In this document: positions 6,639 to 15,372 of the stretch, piece after piece
Position numbering within the stretch: the stretch's first letter is position 1
Layout of the letters: the number at the start of each line of letters is the position of its first letter
Source of the DNA: JBAXEO01 sp964541375
GTDB taxonomy: Bacteria; Actinomycetota; Coriobacteriia; Anaerosomatales; JAAXUF01
Assembly: GCA_964541375.1 (NCBI GenBank)
Contig: CAZIPT010000020.1
Location: 1-34,148, forward strand
DNA length: 34,148 bases
Direction: 5' to 3'
The notes under the pieces: model-generated
The model's database searches: none
Seen by the model: the letters and a program-made list of their open reading frames with translations, nothing else
Told to the model about the DNA's origin: nothing
Translations under genes and position numbers: made by a program

Positions 6639-8378
6639 TCACGCCGGGGTGTCACTGCCGGCTGCGGGGAGTTCCGGTGCTTCGAAAAGCCGCTCCCCGA
6701 AGGCCTCAACTTGCGATTCGTACCAAAGCTTCAGGTCCTCGTGCATCGACACCTGGAGATAGGCCATGGGCCTTGAGCAGGCAACGTAGAGGTCATCCTC
6801 AAACCCCTCCCGCCCGGAACTGTCAAGATCGACGACGAGCACGGCAACAGCCTCAAGGCCCTTGAATGCACGGATAGTCTCATACCGAACGGTCCTGGGA
6901 CCCGGGTCTAACCGCCAGGATTCGATTTCACACGGAACTCCCTTGAGCCCTCCGGCAACGCAACTGTTCTCAAGACGACGCGGTCCCAGAATCACGATGT
7001 CTTCCGGCTGAAGGCCGTCGGAAAGCAGTCGGTTGACCGCCTTCGCGATGATGCGCACTTCCTCTGCCTGATCCCTGAAGAAGCTGATCACGGGTTGTGG
7101 GCCATCGACCTCGGCCGTCTCAGCCAACCGCCTGTCCGAGAGCACCGCCGTCTGCACCGCAATCGGTTGAGTGTTGCGGCAGTTCCGATCCAGCGGATAG
7201 TCCATGGGCCTTGCCGCCGAGAACTTCGACAGACCGCCAAGAGAAATGCCCCCGTAGATGTCCTGACCGGGATCACGGAACACGCGCCATGAACCGTCTT
7301 GGATGCCGCCCACTACCAGGGCATCGAGAACATCCGAATAGGCGTCATTGAGTAGGTCCTGGCCTTCGTCAATCACCAGGCAGTCGTACGCAAGCTCGGG
7401 CGCCCGACGAAGCCCCTGCGCTGCCGCGTCCGGGAGGAACAGCCCATAGTAGTCGGTATCCGACACGTCCTTGGGTATCTCAGCCAGAGTTCCCGCCGCC
7501 TCGGCAACCTGATGCATGACGCCGTGCAATGTCCCCGCGGCGATGCCGTCATGCAGCGTTTCCCTGTGAAGGTAGGTCCCGAGGTTCCGGTTGTAGCAGC
7601 AGAGCAACACACGTTTGCCGGCGTCTGAAAGGCGCCTCGCTTCGGCCACAGCAAGCATGGTCTTGCCAGTGCCGGCCCCGCCAGTCACGAACGCCCTCGG
7701 ATTGCTAGCGAACCCCGCGAGGACGGCGGCCTGGTCGATCGTCAACTTCACGAGTTCGTCTCTGACTGCGGCGACCAGTGAGTCAAGACGGGGCGCCAGA
7801 GCAAAAGCCGGTGCGATCCTGCGCACCAGCCGATCGATGGCGGGCTTGTCCAGCGAGGCACGTCCCCGACCCATACGTTCCTCCCAGTATGAGAACACGC
7901 GAGCGACATACTGTTCGAACGTATTGAGCTCATCCTCGGAGTCGTATACGACTTCTGGCACGACGCCCGGCCCCTCAATGGTGAACTTGGTGAACGGGAA
8001 CTGAACGGCCCAGGCAACCGGAAGTGCCCTGCTGCTCGGGTCGCGCTCAACCAGCCACTGGTAAAGCGCGCTGGAGGCCCCGCCTACCTGCGCGAAGGGG
8101 CTTTCGTTGCGAACAACGGTCCGCCCGTCCCTGTCCGTATAGAACCAGCGCTTGCCATCGCACTCGACCTTGACGCCGCCCTTAACTTCACAGCACAGAA
8201 TCCCCCGAGGGCCGATCAGGACGTAGTCGATTTCTGCCCATGGCTTTGTCGGGTGATGCGCGAGGTCGACCGAATGGATTGCCACCCATTCGCTTGAAAG
8301 ACCCTCCGCCAGCCGCTCGAATATCCGACGCTCTGAGCCGGTCTTTCCGGTGAACTCAGATGGAATCATCCGGGCCAT
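6639..8378 (-). CDS. NERD nuclease-domain / UvrD-like helicase fusion, 579 aa
   Basis: An N-terminal NERD domain, a PD-(D/E)xK-like nuclease fold, spans residues ~10-130. The key pattern is EID at 49-51 (D51) followed by CCEVKGG with E64 and K66. A superfamily 1 helicase-type ATPase follows: Walker A GGAGTGKT at about 232-240, Walker B DCLVIDEGQDLL, a QxxY-like DPGQDIYGG motif, then ETIRAFKGLE and DDLYVACSRP matching UvrD motifs V and VI. NERD-helicase proteins are frequent accessories of defence loci and plasmids. ATG 8378 lies 3 bases after the DrmB-like stop, so it is the last gene of the five-gene operon. The likely role is nicking or degrading DNA unwound by the array. Confident on domains; the role is inferred. 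Confidence 0.88.
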   Translation of the reverse strand: MARMIPSEFTGKTGSERRIFERLAEGLSSEWVAIHSVDLAHHPTKPWAEIDYVLIGPRGILCCEVKGGVKVECDGKRWFYTDRDGRTVVRNESPFAQVGGASSALYQWLVERDPSSRALPVAWAVQFPFTKFTIEGPGVVPEVVYDSEDELNTFEQYVARVFSYWEERMGRGRASLDKPAIDRLVRRIAPAFALAPRLDSLVAAVRDELVKLTIDQAAVLAGFASNPRAFVTGGAGTGKTMLAVAEARRLSDAGKRVLLCCYNRNLGTYLHRETLHDGIAAGTLHGVMHQVAEAAGTLAEIPKDVSDTDYYGLFLPDAAAQGLRRAPELAYDCLVIDEGQDLLNDAYSDVLDALVVGGIQDGSWRVFRDPGQDIYGGISLGGLSKFSAARPMDYPLDRNCRNTQPIAVQTAVLSDRRLAETAEVDGPQPVISFFRDQAEEVRIIAKAVNRLLSDGLQPEDIVILGPRRLENSCVAGGLKGVPCEIESWRLDPGPRTVRYETIRAFKGLEAVAVLVVDLDSSGREGFEDDLYVACSRPMAYLQVSMHEDLKLWYESQVEAFGERLFEAPELPAAGSDTPA

Positions 8379-8381
8379 CGG

Positions 8382-10151
8382 TCACACCCATCGTTCGAAG
8401 TAGCCCAAGCTCGGATCGTCAGGCTTGCCAATGAGAAGCGCCCTGTCCAGGAATCGATTGCCCTGCTCACAGCTAACCTCGGGGAGCAGCACGCAGGAGT
8501 GACAGGCAGCCAGATTCAGTGAATCGACTCCCTGCGCATCTGCCTCGACGCAGAGAGGATCGGCTGAGCACCACGCAGCTCGCCGGATGGCTTCGGCCAC
8601 CCCGGCCTCAAGTCGCCCCGGGCGAGACTGCGCAACCACACCGCCGAGACTCCCTGCTGAATCCCCGCTTGCTGTGTAAACCAAGACGCCCGCCATGTCT
8701 TCCTCGAAGTACAGACGCTCGCGAAGCTCCGCGGCAGCGTAGCCACTGTCCATCGCCCACTGGGTGATTAGGGCGTGAGCAAAGGTGTGAATCATCACGA
8801 ACTTCGGCGATACAACGAACTGTGGCTCGGCTTCCCGACGCTTCATGGCCTTCTCGTAGTTGCCGGCCATTGTTGCCACGCGCTGCTTGACGGAATCCCG
8901 TGACTCCCACTCGGCGATGGCTTCCGGTGCGAATTCGAGGAACACCCCTTCTCCGCGTACCTCCACAGCCGGGAGCCAGTCCCGACGTCTCAGTGCCACC
9001 GGCTGCCCCTTGTCGTAGGCCGAGAGGGGTGGGGCCAGTCGTGTGAATCGTGTGAGCGCCCGCACTTCTCTGAGACGCTCCACCGCGCTCGCGAGGCGAA
9101 ACAGCGGAGTCTCCCCGGGCCCGTCGAAGTCCCTGGCGCTGCATTCGAAATCGGTTGAGGAGTTGGTCTCGTCCGTCCCTCTTCGGAGCGCCTCGTACTC
9201 TCCGCGCCTCAGATCCTCGTCGCTTCCCGCCTCGGAAAGATCGAAGGACATCTTGCGTTTGACCTCAATGATGAGCGCTTCCGCTGGCACGCCATTCATC
9301 TTTGCGAGATTCGACAGGAGTGCGGGCCACTGTTCCTCGGGTATACACCCCACCACCGCTTCGATGGACGAGCTCCAATGTCGCTGAACGACCTTTGCCG
9401 CGCGGTTCGACCAAGGCGGAATCGACACTGCCGAGGCGACCATCGGAAACCAGACGTTTGAAGCTCCTCGCTGAAGCACCTGAGGGATTTCACTGCACTC
9501 TTCGCTGTCGCCAATCCAGGGACGTTTGCCATCACAATGCCCAACGATGGGTTTTAGCGCATCCGCCCCGAAGACCCCTTCGAGGGTCGCCACCATCGCG
9601 CATGCGGAGCACTTGAGTTTGATGGATCCCAGAGATGCCGATTCGCCACTGGTCTCGATGGTCATCTTGTTGAACACGCGACAGTCCTTGTCTCCACCAC
9701 TACCACGTATATGGAGCCACCGGTGGTACGGGAAGTCGCTGATGTGCCCCGCACGACAAGCGATGACGAAGCGTGACGGCACGAGGTCTACGTTGCAGCG
9801 CTCGCAGCGGCTGCTCTGGCTGTCGCGAGTGAGTCCCTTGTGCCAGTCGAGCTTCCTGCAGTTGGGGCAGTAGTAGTACTCAGGGAATCTGACGACGGGA
9901 ACGTCTAGAGAGTCCTCGTCGCGAGACGGCGGCAGCATGAATCGTTGAACGCCGAGCATCTTCTCAAGCCTGGGCTCGTGAATGACCACGTCTTCTTCTG
10001 GATGCTGCCAATCCTCATTCCCAATCGGCCAATCATCTGCAACGCTCACCATGAATGACTCGTCCCCGGCGGCGACCATGGCGCCGATGCCGTACGTGCT
10101 GATGAGTTGCGCTCGCCGAATCTCGCCCTTGATCCTCTTGTTGTAGCTCAC
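8382..10151 (-). CDS. drmB: DrmB-like protein (DUF1998), 589 aa
   Basis: DrmB is the DUF1998 partner of the DrmA helicase in DISARM; in the studied systems the two proteins act together on phage DNA. Visible here: an N-terminal region IRRAQLISTYGIGAMV typical of the family, two CxxC pairs (residues 95-98 and 116-119) plus ACRAGHISDFPYHRWLH, and further cysteine pairs around 195-235. The C-terminal DUF1998 region has HTFAHALITQWA, GVLVYTASGDSAGSLGG and the cysteine cluster AACHSCVLLPEVSCEQ. I choose GTG 10151 because GGAGG precedes it by 6-7 bases and GTGA overlaps the DrmA stop; the open frame extends 20 codons further up. All family cysteines I can check appear present. It could also be the DUF1998 subunit of a DISARM-related variant system rather than classical DISARM. 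Confidence 0.88.
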   Translation of the reverse strand: MSYNKRIKGEIRRAQLISTYGIGAMVAAGDESFMVSVADDWPIGNEDWQHPEEDVVIHEPRLEKMLGVQRFMLPPSRDEDSLDVPVVRFPEYYYCPNCRKLDWHKGLTRDSQSSRCERCNVDLVPSRFVIACRAGHISDFPYHRWLHIRGSGGDKDCRVFNKMTIETSGESASLGSIKLKCSACAMVATLEGVFGADALKPIVGHCDGKRPWIGDSEECSEIPQVLQRGASNVWFPMVASAVSIPPWSNRAAKVVQRHWSSSIEAVVGCIPEEQWPALLSNLAKMNGVPAEALIIEVKRKMSFDLSEAGSDEDLRRGEYEALRRGTDETNSSTDFECSARDFDGPGETPLFRLASAVERLREVRALTRFTRLAPPLSAYDKGQPVALRRRDWLPAVEVRGEGVFLEFAPEAIAEWESRDSVKQRVATMAGNYEKAMKRREAEPQFVVSPKFVMIHTFAHALITQWAMDSGYAAAELRERLYFEEDMAGVLVYTASGDSAGSLGGVVAQSRPGRLEAGVAEAIRRAAWCSADPLCVEADAQGVDSLNLAACHSCVLLPEVSCEQGNRFLDRALLIGKPDDPSLGYFERWV

Positions 10152-13100
10152 TTCACCCTCCGCTTCACGAGGAAGATGTTCGAGCTCTTGTCCACGTCTC
10201 GCAGACTCCACAGCGTGGGGAAGCTGTCGGGCGTCTCTGTGTCGTCCTCCGCCTGGATTAGCAGAGAGTGCGAAGGCTCTTTGAAGTTCCAGTAGGAGAG
10301 GTCGGCATCACGACGCGCATGTTCATCCCAAGTGCGGACGGTCCGTTCGAGCTGAGCTTTCGTGTCTTCTGCTTCATCAGGTGAGACGGAACCTGCTCGC
10401 CGCACAATCTCCTCGACCGCACGGGCAATCGATGGGGAGCTACTGTCGATGTGCGCCGCCGCATCGTTTGGCATCATCTCGGGATCGGTGTTCCGAACGA
10501 GGGAGACCAGGACCGCGTGAAGCCCCCTGTCCCGGGCCCTCGCACTGAACGGGGTCACGCTCGTGGACTCCACCTGTCGATAGAGCGCTGAGTGGAATGG
10601 AACGAATGACTCGTAGTGCGAACGGTCTCTGGACCTGGCGGAGTTGTACATGGTCACCACTAGCCCGGGAGACACACGCCCGACTCGGCTGCTCGCCTGG
10701 ATGTATTCGCTGGTGGACTGCGGCTGCCCCATGACGGCCATCATTCCAAGGCGAGGCACGTCCACACCTACCGAAATCATGTTTGTCGCCAGGACGATGT
10801 CGGGGCACCCCTCGTTCCCGAGGGGCGTCGCGAGCTTCGCGAGCGCTACAGGGAGCTCACTGGACGAGCGACGGCTGGTGAGCTCCAGCAGGTCCTCCTC
10901 AAGTTCCCGCGGTGTAGTTCCGTGTGACTTCGCCAGATAGGCGATTCGATCCACGACGTCATCTTGCGCAGCAAGACGGGCGCCGCCTAGAACCCTCAGG
11001 CTTGAGAAGTAGCCGACCAGCGTCCAGTAGGGGTCGCAGAGCTCGTCGGCGTCAGGTCGATCACCCAGCTGCTGCCGTCGTTCCTCGGCGGCCTGCAGCA
11101 GCACCGCATATGTCCTGATCAAGAGGGTCGTCTGACTGGTCCCGGGAGCGCAGACTCCCACGTACAGACGGGTGCCCTTTTCCTCCGGACTCGCCTCGGA
11201 GGCGAAGTAGCAGTACCTGGCGTCAAAGATCTGCGGAGGGAACTGCCTGACGTCTCGATCGAACAGCGCACGGGTCTGCGGATCGGCCTGCCGGATTGTC
11301 GCTGTGCTCGCAATCACCTTGGGTCTCGAACCGTTAGAGTCACAGAGAGCGTCCACGGCAGTCTCGTAAAGCCCCACAAGGGTTCCAAGCGGACCGGATA
11401 TCAGGTGCAGCTCATCTTGGATGATAAGTTCCGGAGCATCGGCCTTGGGGTTGGACGCATTGAAGAGCGACGGGGTGGTCTCGCGCCAGGGCAGACTGGC
11501 GAACTTGTCGACGGTGGCGATGAGCAAAGTCGGACGATACTGATAGATATCCTGGTCGACCACGAAGACTGGCAACCCGGATCCGAATTCGCAGTCGTCG
11601 TTTCTGCAGGCAATCACCAGCTTCGGGTTGGAGCCTTCTTGCATGTAGTAGTTGCGAACCGCGAGCCTCGTTCCGCACCAGGGGCACGTCTGAAGCTGCA
11701 TGGGATTGCGCTTCTTCACAGTCCGGTTCGTGCGGAGAATCGTTAGAGATTCCTGGGCCTGATCACGTGTGTTTGGCGTCGTGTCTTGCCCAACCCACAG
11801 ACCGATACTGATCGGTTCCGTTCCAAGGTCGTCGCGGCTCGCACGAATACTCTCGCAGGCACAGATGAGCATGCTGGCTCGCTCGAACTGCTGAACGGTG
11901 AGCAGGCGAAGGGTGTATCGCATGATCACCGAGATTCCACCGCCTGCGTCGCCCCGTGACAGACGGCGACGGAAGACCGTGAAAGCTATGAGGCCCAGAT
12001 ACGCCTCTGTCTTGCCTCCGCCGGTAGGAAACCAGAGAAGGTCGGCGATGCTCCTGTCCGCGCTCGCCGGGTCGGCGATACCCTTGAGGCACAGCAGAAT
12101 GAAGGCAATCTGGAACGGGCGCCATCTCATCCCAGCAGGGTCGGGAAGCTCCCCCACGCTGCCATGCTTCTTCCACTCGTCCCTGGTCCGCTGTTCGAGC
12201 ATCGCCTCGTTCATCAGCCGGAACGCCCGCCACGATGGCTCGTCGGACTCAAGCGTCGCAATGCCGACGCGCATCCTGGACGCGACGACTTCAGCGTTTG
12301 CGAGGTTCGTCTCGGCCGCATCGTGATGCGTCTCGTCCAACGAAGGTATCTCTTTGCGTCGCTCGCTCAGCCAGACTTCGTATCCCTCGACGAGCTTTCG
12401 GAGCGTCTGGAGGACAACTTCTTTGTCCTGTTTCGCAAGCTCAAGCATGCCCAGTCCCTCGACCGGGATGTCCGGGTTCGAGTCGGCCAATCGAAGCTCA
12501 TAGCTTGGGACAACGGATGTGGAAATGCGCCACTCGGCGAAGTCGCCGACTTTCACCCAGTCGGTGGCACATCCGTGACCGACGGCCATCGGCGCCGCAT
12601 GACGATAGAGCAAATCGTACCCTCTGAGCTCCTCATCGATGGACCCGCGCATGGCAGGTCGCGCAGCAAATGGCGCGGCCGTCGGTGCGTCCGCTTTGAT
12701 ATCGACGCGAGGTTGAAAGACGGCTTCCTCATGCGGGCGCTTGCTTCGGTCGGCAATGTGCTTGGAATTGGAAACAACGACAGTGACTGCCACCAAACCG
12801 GCGACGTCGGGCTCCCTCACGCGGTAGAAGAGCTCGACGTCTTCGCCGAGGTCCGCTCTTGTTCCCCGGGTCACCTCGGATACAGGAATGCGCAGCTGAA
12901 GCAGCTCTAGCGCGCGTCGCGACCATCGCAACTGCTTCCCGTCGGGCTCCGTGCGCTCGTACCTAGCGCCACTCGTCGCCACCAGCACCGCCTCCGTCGC
13001 CGCGGGATCCACCGCAAAGGTGAGACCCATCGACGAGGGGAACTGTATGTTGGCCGCTGAAACGGGCGGGTCTGAACTCGACCCTTCATTGTCAGAGTCG

Positions 13101-13306
13101 CCTCCCGCTTCGAGGCCAGGATCCTCCTCTGCCCCTAGGCCTGCGTCCATGCCCCGGGGATAGAGCACTCCGCAGATGTATCGCTGCAACGGCGGCTCAT
13201 CGAGAACCTCACCTGGGTCCACCGGGCCGACCAAATCACGGGCAAGCGCCTCCGCGATCTCGGTCCTGACTTCGTAGAGCCCACTCGAAACGTGTGCCAA
13301 CGTCAT
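10148..13306 (-). CDS. drmA: DrmA-like SF2 helicase, 1052 aa
   Basis: A large superfamily 2 helicase of the DISARM DrmA type. Motifs in order: WFPTGGGKTEAYLGL (Walker A, ~residue 429), a zinc-binding insertion with CPWCGTRL and CRNDDC (~541-570), PTLLIATVDKFA, IIQDELHLISGP (motif II, DELH, ~629), ASTATI (motif III), then ATNMISVGVDVPRLG and EYIQASSRVGR (motifs V and VI, ~840-870). The N-terminal ~400 residues have no motif I can name. The ATG at 13306 overlaps the UvrD-like stop (ATGA), but AAGGAGG lies only 1 base before it. TTG 13300, two codons in, has ideal 7-base spacing and may be the real start. The open frame further upstream (to 13468) has no support. It is tightly coupled to DrmB downstream. 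Confidence 0.88.
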   Translation of the reverse strand: MTLAHVSSGLYEVRTEIAEALARDLVGPVDPGEVLDEPPLQRYICGVLYPRGMDAGLGAEEDPGLEAGGDSDNEGSSSDPPVSAANIQFPSSMGLTFAVDPAATEAVLVATSGARYERTEPDGKQLRWSRRALELLQLRIPVSEVTRGTRADLGEDVELFYRVREPDVAGLVAVTVVVSNSKHIADRSKRPHEEAVFQPRVDIKADAPTAAPFAARPAMRGSIDEELRGYDLLYRHAAPMAVGHGCATDWVKVGDFAEWRISTSVVPSYELRLADSNPDIPVEGLGMLELAKQDKEVVLQTLRKLVEGYEVWLSERRKEIPSLDETHHDAAETNLANAEVVASRMRVGIATLESDEPSWRAFRLMNEAMLEQRTRDEWKKHGSVGELPDPAGMRWRPFQIAFILLCLKGIADPASADRSIADLLWFPTGGGKTEAYLGLIAFTVFRRRLSRGDAGGGISVIMRYTLRLLTVQQFERASMLICACESIRASRDDLGTEPISIGLWVGQDTTPNTRDQAQESLTILRTNRTVKKRNPMQLQTCPWCGTRLAVRNYYMQEGSNPKLVIACRNDDCEFGSGLPVFVVDQDIYQYRPTLLIATVDKFASLPWRETTPSLFNASNPKADAPELIIQDELHLISGPLGTLVGLYETAVDALCDSNGSRPKVIASTATIRQADPQTRALFDRDVRQFPPQIFDARYCYFASEASPEEKGTRLYVGVCAPGTSQTTLLIRTYAVLLQAAEERRQQLGDRPDADELCDPYWTLVGYFSSLRVLGGARLAAQDDVVDRIAYLAKSHGTTPRELEEDLLELTSRRSSSELPVALAKLATPLGNEGCPDIVLATNMISVGVDVPRLGMMAVMGQPQSTSEYIQASSRVGRVSPGLVVTMYNSARSRDRSHYESFVPFHSALYRQVESTSVTPFSARARDRGLHAVLVSLVRNTDPEMMPNDAAAHIDSSSPSIARAVEEIVRRAGSVSPDEAEDTKAQLERTVRTWDEHARRDADLSYWNFKEPSHSLLIQAEDDTETPDSFPTLWSLRDVDKSSNIFLVKRRVK

Positions 13307-15339
13307 GCCTCCTTGTAAGCCATGCCTGCCAAGACCGGCAGCAACCACATCCCCGACTGACCCAAGCCAACTGACTCCGTGACCGAAGCAGGACCGCAAG
13401 CGGTACGCAAATCGCTGACGAAAAGGCCTCCTACGAGAAGAGGAAGCTCGCCGAAATGCTGACGGCACGCGCTGGCCCAGCTGGCTGACGTTCTGCCGAC
13501 AACCAGTCCGTCGACCACTACTTCGAATACGGACGAACGACCGATTCTGCGAAGCCGCGCCCCGTCCCCGATGCAGACGTCGTTGCGGATTCCCAAGTAT
13601 GTAGCTGCCGCGTCTCGGCCCTTGGTGTCCGGCGGTACGAGCGAATCGATATCCTGTGGCAAGAACTCTATTGCTTCAGCTGCGCTTGGGTTTCGTCCCG
13701 CATGTCGACGGAGCACCCAGCGATTCGCCTCTCCCTTCTGCGGAGCCTGCATTCGAGAATCCTGGGCCCGACTCTCCTCGATTGTTGCGAGCCGATCCCT
13801 TGCGCGGCTGAGGGCTACGTACTTGACCCGTGTCTCCTCAGGCACCTTCTCCATAGCGTTGCAGGGCTTGTGAAGCCCGTACAGACCAACGTTGTCGTAT
13901 TCGAGGCCCTTTGCCCGATGCACTGTCGAGATGACAAGCGAGTCGGTAGAGTTCGCGAGCAGCTCGTCCGGAATTCTCAGCTCAACCAACATCTGGGCGA
14001 TGACGTCCAGATTCAGCTTCCGCCCACCCCCTGCGACTTGCGCAAGCGCCCGCCACGCTGCTGCGCGGCTCCCAACGAAGGCGAATTCCTTCCTCTCATC
14101 GGCGAGGCTGTCGAGCTTGGCGTCAAAGCCATCTCGGCTGATTGACGGCTTCGACTCCCGTCCGCCGAACGCAATCGCGAGCCAACCGGGTACAAGCCGC
14201 TCCTCCGCTCTGCGCCGAACCGAGCACGGAACACCCTTCTTGCGCAGTCGCTCAGCGACCAGCAGACACTGTCCGTTGTTGCGACAGAGGATGGCCGCGC
14301 TTCCCGGAAGATGCGATTGCGACCAGTCCGTGAACTCGCCAAGCTTGTATCGAGGCAGACGGCCGATGAAGCGCTCTACGCGATCACAGTTCTCGAGCCA
14401 TCTGGGATTCGCAACCCTCATCGGCTCCCCCAGACCGGCCGCCCGCTGCGCAGTGGTCGTCCTTGCCCTGTAGTGCTGCCGCAACGACTTCTCTTCCATC
14501 CCGGGTAATCCACGAACACCCGCGAGAAACTCGTCAGCGGTCAGGTCTTGCGGATGGTCATTCAGCTGCCATCCGTAGATGCTCTGCGACGGGTCGCCCA
14601 GCATCGTCATGCCGCCCTGGATTCTTTCAGTCAGGGCAAGAACAAGATCGGCCCTGCAACCCACCAGGTCCTGGATTTCGTCAACGACAAAGTGCCTGAT
14701 CTGTTCCAGGCGATCCAGCACGTCTTCGTTTCCCGACCGCACGAGTTGGGTTGCCGCCTTGATGCTCCTGTCGTAACTTCCGAAGAAGCCATCCTGGCTT
14801 CCAACCGCTCCGCTCTCCAAGAGGAGTTCGTATGCGAAACGGTCAAAAGTCAGTACCCTCACAAACCCGGCTTCGCTGTCGTCGGCTACCTCTGCCAAAC
14901 GTGATCTGATCTCGGCAACAGCAGCTCGGCTGAAGCTCAGCACGAGCACCTCTCGTGTCGCCCCCAACCCGCAATCGTCGGTGAGATACCTGAGCCGTTC
15001 GATAACCGTGTGCGTCTTCCCGGTGCCCGCGGAGGCTATGACCAGCAGCCTGCGTTCAGGGCCGGCGTGGGCGACCTCGAGCTGGTCGGGATTCAGGCCA
15101 TTCGTGTCGGGCGCATCCTGGGCAGCAGCCAGCTCTGCGGCAGGTAACCAGCGAAACTGATCGTTTCGCTTGGCGAGTGGACTCGCCTTCGGATCGCTGC
15201 AGAGTATTTCGTTGACAGTTCTGGGGTCGACGCTGACGCCGAGTGCCTCACACTCACGGGAGATCTCCAAGGCCTTCATCGGCACAGCCGCACCCGCGAG
15301 TACTCGCAGGATGCAGTCAACGATTGCCGCGTCGGTCAA
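13303..15339 (-). CDS. UvrD/PcrA-like SF1 helicase with N-terminal winged-helix-like domain, 678 aa
   Basis: The N-terminal ~68 residues (IVDCILRVLAGAAVPMKALE through NDQFRWLP) look like a winged-helix or HARE-HTH-like DNA- or protein-binding domain. A short linker leads to a UvrD-like core: Walker A SAGTGKT (residues 103-109), VLVLSFSRAAVAEIRSRL (motif Ia), FVVDEIQDL (motif II), LGDPSQSIYGW (motif III), STVHRAKGLEYDNV (motif V) and KYVALSRARDRL (motif VI). At the C-terminus there are ~100 extra residues of unknown fold. The start is TTG 15339 with AGGGGG ~7 bases upstream, 33 bases after the upstream gene. All SF1 motifs are intact, so 3'-5' translocation on single-stranded DNA is expected. 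In the operon it may process ends made by the other helicases. Confidence 0.85.
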   Translation of the reverse strand: MTDAAIVDCILRVLAGAAVPMKALEISRECEALGVSVDPRTVNEILCSDPKASPLAKRNDQFRWLPAAELAAAQDAPDTNGLNPDQLEVAHAGPERRLLVIASAGTGKTHTVIERLRYLTDDCGLGATREVLVLSFSRAAVAEIRSRLAEVADDSEAGFVRVLTFDRFAYELLLESGAVGSQDGFFGSYDRSIKAATQLVRSGNEDVLDRLEQIRHFVVDEIQDLVGCRADLVLALTERIQGGMTMLGDPSQSIYGWQLNDHPQDLTADEFLAGVRGLPGMEEKSLRQHYRARTTTAQRAAGLGEPMRVANPRWLENCDRVERFIGRLPRYKLGEFTDWSQSHLPGSAAILCRNNGQCLLVAERLRKKGVPCSVRRRAEERLVPGWLAIAFGGRESKPSISRDGFDAKLDSLADERKEFAFVGSRAAAWRALAQVAGGGRKLNLDVIAQMLVELRIPDELLANSTDSLVISTVHRAKGLEYDNVGLYGLHKPCNAMEKVPEETRVKYVALSRARDRLATIEESRAQDSRMQAPQKGEANRWVLRRHAGRNPSAAEAIEFLPQDIDSLVPPDTKGRDAAATYLGIRNDVCIGDGARLRRIGRSSVFEVVVDGLVVGRTSASWASACRQHFGELPLLVGGLFVSDLRTACGPASVTESVGLGQSGMWLLPVLAGMAYKEA

Positions 15340-15372
15340 AGAGGCCCCCTGTGGTTGCAGTCCTTCGTGCCG

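Noticed and set aside
6639..15339. Assignment as a complete class 1 or class 2 DISARM
   Set aside because: No DrmC, DrmD, DrmE or in-operon DrmMI/DrmMII was found; the C5-methyltransferase at 32145-33332 belongs to an HpaII-type cassette 12 kb away with its own endonuclease.
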